Of a stretch of DNA of 64,000 bases, positions 56,671 to 64,000 are shown piece after piece; positions within the stretch are counted from its first letter, which is position 1, and every line of letters begins with the position of its first letter. The stretch comes from Meconema thalassinum. Taxonomy: Eukaryota; Arthropoda; Insecta; Orthoptera; Tettigoniidae. The DNA is taken from assembly GCA_946902985.2 (NCBI GenBank), contig OX336388.2, positions 1,499,740,545 through 1,499,804,544 on the forward strand. Reading direction: 5' to 3'. Under the pieces are notes generated by a model. It saw only the letters and a list, made by a program, of their open reading frames with translations. It was not told the DNA's origin and made no database searches. Both the position numbers and the translations under genes were made by a program.

Positions 56671-58380
56671 TTAATTGAGAAGAATATTATTCATGGGCTT
56701 TGTAGGATCTATCGCCCCAATCACCTCCTTCCATTTATATGTTATAGCATCTGGGGGCGATGGCCATTTCCATGCTTTAATAGATTTGGTCATGGTCGAA
56801 ACTACTGCCCCATTTGGAAATATTTCCTCAATTTTCCCGGGAAACAATGTTTCCTCATAGTTAACGATCACATACTCCCCAACAGTTTTCTGAACTTGTT
56901 TAAATAATCTTTCTCCTTCCTCATTCAAATCCAGCAGTCTTTCAAATTCGTCGTCTTCCTTCTCCTCCTGTTCGAATTGTGCGGTCATCTGCTCCAACGT
57001 CTCATCTCCCGAACTGTCTTGTACGAGCTCGTTCTCACTTAAATCTTCTTCACTTTCGGGGGGGCTGGTCCTGGATTCGCCTTTGCTTTCCAGTCTGAGT
57101 AGGTTGGAAGCGTGTGGAAGGACCGGAGTCTTCGGTTGTGATTGAGTCCCCATCAACACTTTGTCCAGGAACCAAAACAATTCTCTTCCTTTTTCTGGGT
57201 TTTGGAACTCCTGCCCATTCACGTTTCTTTTTCTAGAGTGATTCTATAAAAGAGCTGTGAATGGCGTCACGATCCACTTCAGGAGATTGAACGACAAATC
57301 TCACGATTTTTTCTCGAGTACATGGCACTAATCCACAGCTTTCGAATCCTGACTTCAAATTCTCAGCAATGTTTGGTGAAATTGCCTCCCATAGCTTTGC
57401 CAGAAGATGTGGAAAATACTGCTTCTCAATACAGGTTGATCGCGCTCCAGTATTTGTTTCCTTCCATCTTCGCTAAAGGGGAGGTAAACAGACCAACTTT
57501 ATGTTGTTTTCTTTTAGCAACTTCAGAGCATCAATGGTTAAATGACTCGAGAGTTTGTCTCCTATGAGGATTTTTGTGCCAGGCTGTTTCTTCAAGTGTG
57601 GAATTAACAAATCTCTCACCCAAGCAGTGAAAGTACCTCCGTCAAACCAGCCTGAGTGGCTGTTGTTGTATTTGGTGTTACGAGGACCACCTTGACACCA
57701 AGTAGTCCACATTTGTCTGGATTTGTACACAACATACGGTGGTAGTAGCACTCCTTCAGCACTCCCGCAGAACATTATGGAGACGGATGACTTCGAAGAG
57801 TTACACACTTTGTGAGGGTACTTAATTCCACGTCTTGCAATGATTTTCTTTTGCCCAGGGTCGTCTGTTAAGTTCGTTTTGTCGTAGTTATACACGTGCG
57901 ACGCCGGGATACCCTCCTATTTCTGGTTCAAGGTGGTTGAAGTATTCATCAACTGCAAGAGGAGTTAAATCACTGATCTTTGCCGCAAACCTGAGGGAGA
58001 GTGCTCCATGCCTCGTAAAAAACCATCAACCCAATGTTCTCCCGCGTAGACACCTTCTTTAAATTTGTTTACCTTCCGCCCTGTCTTCTGCAAGTAACAC
58101 GCAACCACATGATTCAAGTCATCCTTAGTCACTGGGAAACCACTGTCACACATAGACATGCAACATGCCATGAATGTTTCTTCTTCCTCGAGCGTAAAAA
58201 CCATTTGTCCTCCCACTTTTTTGTTGTGCCTACTTTTCAGTTTATTTAGGAGAGTTCTCCGTGATTTGCCAACATTTCCTCCGCCTGTCTATGTGTAATC
58301 TCTTTTGCTTTTATCTGTTCCAAACATTTGTTTAATATCTCTTCGTCATAATCTTTGTACCTCCTAGCCCCTGGCTAGAA
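56671..58380 (-). pseudogene. pogo/Tigger-like transposase pseudogene
   Basis: On the minus strand, in order: psq-type HTH (ARRYKDYDEEILNKCLEQIK, about 58,365-58,240, with a frameshift); CENP-B-type HTH (58,216-57,965: GGQMVFTLEEEETFMACC); a short piece ending in a frameshift; the DDE_1 catalytic core (57,895-57,473: YNYDKTNLTDDPG and ILIGDKLSSHL carrying the first two Asp); then LLAKLWEAISPNIAENLKSG and, at 57,222-56,671, an acidic C-terminal domain of 183 aa. The segment that should hold the third catalytic Asp is missing after CLPPL. The transposase would cut and paste its element at TA; this copy is dead. Confidence 0.88.
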
Positions 58381-58829
58381 GGCATCATTCCGCCTACAAT
58401 GATAGAAAACCAATAATTAATAAATGGGAGAGATCAAAGAATGTGGAAAATTAAAAATATATTGGTTATTTATCAATGAAAACGTCGGAATAACCCATGA
58501 AACTTGAAAAAAGATATCTCCAGCTGACTTTTCCCCAAAAATGTTCTGGGGAAAGGTCATTCCGGAGTTTAGTCGAAACCTACGTTCTTCCGGAAATTGG
58601 CTTATATAATTTCTTTGGGTAGATGTAATTGTGAATATGAAGCAGGCAGCTAATCTACAGTAAAAATAAGAGAAATAATTCATGACTCACGTTTTGTGAT
58701 CACTTTGAAGTACCACTCAGGAGCAACTTGATACACACAACAAATTTAACCTAAAAATTAACCTTTTCACAAAGTCAGCTGTACTCCTTATCAACATGTG
58801 CAAAAATGGCGGGAAAATCACAAAGTGAC

Positions 58830-60525
58830 GCGCTTAGAGACAGCGCAGCGGTGCTAACGAAGTGACCCGAATGCTCACGAATATAACCGATCAGCCAACC
58901 ATAAGACAGACCAAGCGGGGCATGATCTTTGGGCAGCCATTTTCTTTCGTTTATCGACGGGCTACTTGTTTTGTGAATAATCGCTTGATTTGACTAGCGC
59001 TTAGATACAGCCTAGCGGGGCTAACGAAGCGACCCGAATACTCACGACCGCAACCGATCATCCCTTCACGATCTTTGGACACGCACCGAGACAGGCCAGC
59101 GCAGCGGGGCAAACTGAACGTGCCCGAAACTTCACAACCTAGACCGATCATTAGGGCTCGGATTTGTAGTCTATATAAATACATATTCCTTCCCTTTGCT
59201 TATACACAACTAAAAATGATAAATATCCATGAATTAGAACCTTAGCTATCATCTAATTACATTTTATTGTTACATATTTTACATATTTGAACATAATGAC
59301 ATTTGTTTTAGAAATTTTTACTTTAAAATTAATATTGTGTGTTTTATTTTACATATTTGATTAAAATGACATTTTTAAAACATAACTTTACTTGATTTAT
59401 GTAAAATTACATATTCTGTCTCTTACTGTAAAAGAAAAATATGTTTTCGCAAGTGAAATATATTTGTTCACTAGAAACTCGGATACATGAAACGGATTTT
59501 CCAAGCAATGCATAAGCTGTTGAGAAAGGGCCAGGGAAGATATTAGTGGAGATAGGGGGATGGACACCCTGCCGGAGACTCAGCGGCTGGACTTTAGCTT
59601 ATTTCAGTTGCCCAGTGAGTGCCTGAGACTCTAAGAATTAACGCACAGAACAACAAATCAAGCGATTATTCACAGAACAAATAGCCAGTCGATAAACGAA
59701 AGAAAAATGGCTGCCCAAGCCCCAAGGATCATGCCCCGCTTGGTCTATCTTATATAGTACGTGAAAGATGTTGGCTGATCGGTTATGTTCGTGAGCATTC
59801 GGGCCACTTCGTCAGCCCCGCCGGGCTGTCTCTAAGCGCTAGTTTGATTTGTTGTTCTGTGCGTTAATTCTTCGAGTCTCAGGCACTCACTGCACAACTG
59901 AAATAAACTAAAGTCCAGCCGCAGAGTCTCTGGCAGAGTGTTCAACCCCTTATCTCCACTAATATCTTCCCTGGCCCTTTCTCGACAGCTTATGAAATGC
60001 TTGGCAAATCCGTTTCATGTACCTAAGATTCTAGTGAGCAAATATATTTCACTTGCGAAAAATAGCTTCCTTTTACAGTAAGAGTCAGAATATGTAATTT
60101 TAAATAAATTAAGTAAAGCTATGTTTAAAAAATTGTCATTTTGATAAAAATATGTAAAATAAAAACACAGAATATTAATTTTAAAGTAAAAATATCTAAA
60201 ACAAATGTCATTATGATCAAATATGTAAAATATGTAAAAATAAAATATAATTAAATGATAGCTAAGCTTCTAATTCATGGACATTTAAATTTTTAATTAC
60301 GGTATGTATAAGCAAAGGGAAGGAATGTGTTTTTATATAAAAATCCTAGCCCTAATGATCATTCTAGGTTGTTAAGTTTCGGGTACGTTCGGTTTGCCCC
60401 GCTGCACTGGTCTCTTTCGGTGCGTGTCAAAACCGTCAAAACAACGTGAAGGGGGATGTATGATCGGTTTGCGGTCGTGAGTATTCGGGTCGCTTTGTTA
60501 GCCCCGCTGTCCTGTCTCTAAGCGC
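58830..60525. mobile_element. Nested foldback element of about 1.7 kb
   Basis: Outer ends GCGCTTAGAGACAG and CTGTCTCTAAGCGC. Segment pairs are inverted to each other: about 58,830-58,990 with 59,660-59,840; 58,965-59,560 with 59,960-60,540; 59,575-59,690 with 59,845-59,945. A block with GGGGCTAACGAAGCGACCCG recurs four times, two each way. CAAAGTG lies near both ends (58,821-58,827 and 60,531-60,537), a possible duplication. No coding capacity. Confidence 0.8.
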
Positions 60526-60654
60526 AAGTTCAAAGTGTGTCGCAGTGTTGCCAACCAGTACTGGAAAAATAAAAATTCCCTCCTCAACAACAGATCAATT
60601 TTGTTTTCTCTGTTATCAAACATTTTTCTTACGGTGGGGAAAAGTCAGGCCATT

Positions 60655-61389
60655 TTACGGTATGTGAATGCGAATATGTGACAGTTTATTGACTCCCCCC
60701 ACCGGTTCTGTCACCCCCGGGGAGAGAGCTCAAAAAACTATGTAACTATTCGGAACTTTGAAATTCCCACTTCCCTTCCCCCTCTGCTCATACCCATGAT
60801 GGAGCCAAAAGATGTTCGGGATTGTTCGGCGATCTTCCGATGTTTGGAACAATACAACATCTGCATGGAACTGTGATACTATTATCAAGCTACCACACCA
60901 AAAATTATTTATCACTGCATTAACAGCACCGCAATGCATCGCGCATTCTGTATGTGTCAGTTGGTGTCGCGATCGTCATTTGTTGTCGATCGGGCGCGTT
61001 CAGATTCCTTCGTGACCCGAAGTAATGCATTCTTGGCATCAGACGCGATCAGTTGGACCAGGCGCGGGACACTGTTATGGGTTGATTCGAACCAAAACAA
61101 AGACCGCCACGTGCGTTTTGTTTGCTGTTTGGGCCCGCATGCCGACAACTGCTGCAGTATACTCCATTTTTAGTGACTTAATCTGTATTATGTTGGATCC
61201 AATACTAAATTGAATAACAAGTGACTAGGGGTGTTGTTAGAAATGGCGAAAGCTACGTTCGCTTTTAACGTGGGACAACATAATTTATATGTAGGGTAGG
61301 TTTTAATTGCTAAGATGTAAACCTTGCTAATAGTTTCAGTCGGTGTAATTATACTGTAATCATAATTTATGGATTTACTTTTATTTGTT
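60655..61389. other. Spacer with a CpG-richer segment
   Basis: 60,900-61,150 is richer in CG dinucleotides than its surroundings (GTCGCGATCGTC, GATCGGGCGCG). No long frame, splice context or motif was convincing. Otherwise nothing seen. Confidence 0.4.
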
Positions 61390-64000
61390 TGTTTTTCGCG
61401 TAAAAATCTGAATATAGGTACGATAGTCTTGCACATATTGGACAATATGTCCGGGTTTTAGTGACCACCATGGACAAATACTGAGTTTTGAAGTACCCGA
61501 AACAATCAATAATAATGATAATGAAGTAAAGTCAAAGTGCAGGTCATTCACTGAAACAAATGTTACATATTTCAATGACTTATTAAATAAGGAAACATGG
61601 TCAGAAATGTATAAACTAGAAAATGTAAATGATAAATTTAATGCATTTAACAGTACCCTAAAACACTATTTTGAAACAGCATTCCTCTTTAGACAAAGAA
61701 CTGTTCAAAATAACAAAACTAACAATTGGGTAACAACAGGGATTATAAATTCATGTCAAAGAAAGAAAATTCTACACTAAGTATATAAACAATACCACAC
61801 AACACCTGCATTCAATTTATACTACCAAAAATACACTAGCATATTAAATAAGGTAATAAGACTAGCAAAGGAAATGCATAATGATAATTTTATTTCCCAA
61901 TCATCTAATAAAAACAGGGCTATGTGGACCGTGATAAAGAAAGAAACTGGAAAATCTGCTAAAATACAAAGGAACATTACACTGACCAGAAATAATGAAG
62001 TGATAAATAATCCAGAGGAAATAGCAAACATTTTCAATGACTATTTTCTGGAAATTCCACAAAAATTATTAAATAAATCACAGGTAAATACAAAAAATTC
62101 TAATAATAAAATAAATATATGTAGTGATTCTTTATTTATAAATCATGTCACAAGTAAAGAGGTAAGAATAGTTATAAAAGAGCTAAAAAAAATTGTGCTG
62201 GCATTGATGGCATCCCAGATGCAATTTTAAAGAAATGTGCAGAAAATATAAAAAATCCACTTACACACTTAATGAAATGAAAATCCACATCCTGCTTCCA
62301 GTCTCCGACCGGGTCAGGAATGGAATGAATGAAGCCCCTATCTAGCGGCGAGGATATGAATTGTGCCGGCTGCCGAGGCCTGACGCACTCCTCTGGGGCA
62401 ATGATTAAATGAATGACAGATGAAATGAAATGATAGTGGAGAGTGTTGCTGGAATGAAATGTTGACAGGGAAAACCGGAGTACCCGGAGAAAAACCTGTC
62501 TGCCTCCGTTTTGTCCAGCACAGATCTCACATGGAGTGACCGGGATTTGAACCACAGACCCAGCGGTGATAGGCCGGCGTGCTGCCGCCTAAGCCACGGA
62601 GGCTTGTACTTACACACTTAATAAACAGTTCAATTCTCTCAGGAACATACCCGGATATTTTGAAGTTATCAAAAGTAATTCCAGTGCACAAAAACTGTTC
62701 AAAAGATGAGTTAGATAACTATCGTCCTATTACCTTACCAACTGGTATAGCAAAAATTTAGGCAAAAATCATGTACAGTATAGGAGACTGATAAGTTTTA
62801 TAGAAAAAAAAAATATTATCAAACTCACAACATGGATTCAGAGCGGAAAAATCTACACAGACAGCAATTTATGAATGTATTAATAGTATACTGAAATTAA
62901 TTGACAATAAGGAACATGTAACTGGTCTATTCTTGGATTTATCGAAAGCATTTGATGTTGTTGACCATAAAATCCTCCTCACAAAACTAAATCAATATGG
63001 TATTAGAGGTCTAGCTAATAAATGGATAGAGTCTTACTTAACAAGGCGTAAACAAATAGTAAGCTTGAGACACAAGGATGATGGAACCAAATTACTTAAT
63101 GAAACATTGTCCAATGAGGGAATTATTACATTTGGAGTACCCCAGGGATCGGTTTTGGGTCCACTACTCTTCCTTCTATATATCAATGATATAACACAGA
63201 ACGTTCATTCACATAAGGAAATTTTGTTTGCGGACGATACAACACTCTTAATAAAAGGTGAAACTAAAAGGTCATACAGCAGTCTTCTGACTCTGTTACT
63301 GGAGAGTTAACCAAATGGTCACAAGATAATCGCCTCATAATCAACTATAAAAAAAAACAGTATGTCTATATTTCCACACTATACAGAATAGGAATCCCGC
63401 GAAGCCCAATATAACATTAAATGTCATCAAATAGAAAATAAATCAGAAACAACGTTTTTAGGTCTATGGATACAACATGACATGAAATGGAATAAACATA
63501 TACAATATCTGAATACTAAACTGAACTCGATGTGCTTTGCGTTACGTATTTTGAAAACCTGCACTAGCATGCACACATTAAGAAATACTTATTTTGCTTA
63601 TTTCCATTCATACTTAAGATATGGGGTCATATTTAGGGGTATGTCGCCAGATGTACTAAGCACGTTTAGGATACAAAAGAGGGCGATTAGAATTATGGTA
63701 AATGTAAACACTAGAGAATCATGTAGACCTCTGTTTAAAGATTTAAACATTTTCCCTCTGCCCTGTAAATTTATCTTTGAAAGTATTATGTTTTGTAAAA
63801 AGAATTTAATGAATAAGGATGTTTTTCCTAAAACAAACAATGATATTCATAGGCATAACACAAGACAAAATAAAAATATTCATATTTCACACACACAAGC
63901 ATATATCAAAAAGGAACTTATCACACAGGAGTTAAATTATACAATAAACTACATCAGTACCGTATATAAAACTTACCCCAAAAATAAAAACCTTTGATAG
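61390..64000 (+). mobile_element. Jockey/CR1-like LINE, 5'-truncated and broken
   Basis: Begins within the end of the APE endonuclease (FSDHHGQILSFEV at about 61,458, with the SDH catalytic motif), then a linker with KETWSEMYKLENVN and an in-frame stop near 61,772. 61,874-62,222 continues to ELKK. After a SINE insertion, the RT reads LSGTYPDILKLSKVIPVHK, DNYRPITLPTGIAKI and a stop; MDLSKAFDVVDHKIL (62,933); GVPQGSVLGPLLFLLYIN; ILFADDTTLL (catalytic ADD). The C-terminal domain (63,482-63,997: IQKRAIRIMVNVNTRESCRP) ends in a natural stop at the window edge. At least three frameshifts or stops. Confidence 0.9.
62274..62607 (-). mobile_element. tRNA-derived SINE, family A, copy 3, inside the LINE
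   Basis: Same family as 10.4 and 27.6 kb. The perfect 15-bp duplication ACTTACACACTTAAT lies at 62,259-62,273 and 62,608-62,622. It splits the LINE between IPDAILKKCAENI and INSSILSGTYP, antisense to it. Confidence 0.97.

Larger units (their letters stand above)
56009..60654 (-). mobile_element. pogo-like DNA transposon, probable extent
   Basis: Built around the transposase pseudogene below. Candidate inverted ends are GCCTGATTTTGCCCC at 56,009 and the reverse complement of GCCTGACTTTTCCCC at 60,654. Similar TGACTTT-CCCC motifs sit at about 56,177 and 58,505. Without the foldback at 58,830-60,525 it would be about 2.95 kb, a normal pogo/Tigger length. The Penelope terminal fragment at 56.5 kb and unclear TA flanks weaken the boundary call. 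Confidence 0.4.

Overview
The window looks like transposon-dense DNA from an insect genome. Codon use, AT-rich spacers, RTE-, Jockey- and Penelope-type retroelements, mariner, pogo and hAT DNA transposons, and many tRNA-headed SINEs all fit. The SINE families resemble, from memory only, those of orthopterans such as katydids. I could not confirm the species. I found no host protein gene, rRNA gene, true tRNA gene or CRISPR array; almost every coding stretch is a transposable-element gene and nearly all are broken.

Layout. 1-3.2 kb: two degraded minus-strand LINEs. 5.4-6.2 kb: an internally deleted mariner. 6.7-7.5 kb: a probable solo LTR. 8.7-9.6 kb: a Helentron-like element with a 44-bp minisatellite. 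10.4-14.7 kb: a SINE, a LINE 3' fragment and a nearly full-length RTE-type LINE. 14.8-15.3 kb: a fresh 282-bp tandem duplication.

The main structure is a 35.4-kb hAT-like element (17,075-52,497). It has 19-bp terminal inverted repeats with one mismatch and an exact 8-bp target duplication (GTTTCTAA). It sits inside a tRNA-derived SINE whose two halves resume on either side and whose own 16-bp target duplication (16,830-16,845 and 53,034-53,049) brackets everything. The element holds long inverted arms built from repeated modules and a palindromic AATAACGTTATT motif concentrated at both ends. Nested inside are a pogo-like element, SINEs, a second Helentron, a Penelope foldback piece, an almost intact Ty3/gypsy element (34,131-42,035) and a 3.2-kb hAT with transposase remnants (48,478-51,713). 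The gypsy copy is the youngest large insertion: its two 1,175-bp LTRs differ at two sites by eye, gag and pol are open, and a canonical -1 slippery heptamer lies at the gag-pol junction.

53-64 kb: SINEs, minisatellites, a Penelope-like reverse transcriptase with an antisense hammerhead-like motif, a pogo-like transposase pseudogene, a nested foldback element of about 1.7 kb and a Jockey/CR1-like LINE split by a SINE with a perfect 15-bp target duplication. Read together, the target duplications give a relative insertion history at least three levels deep.
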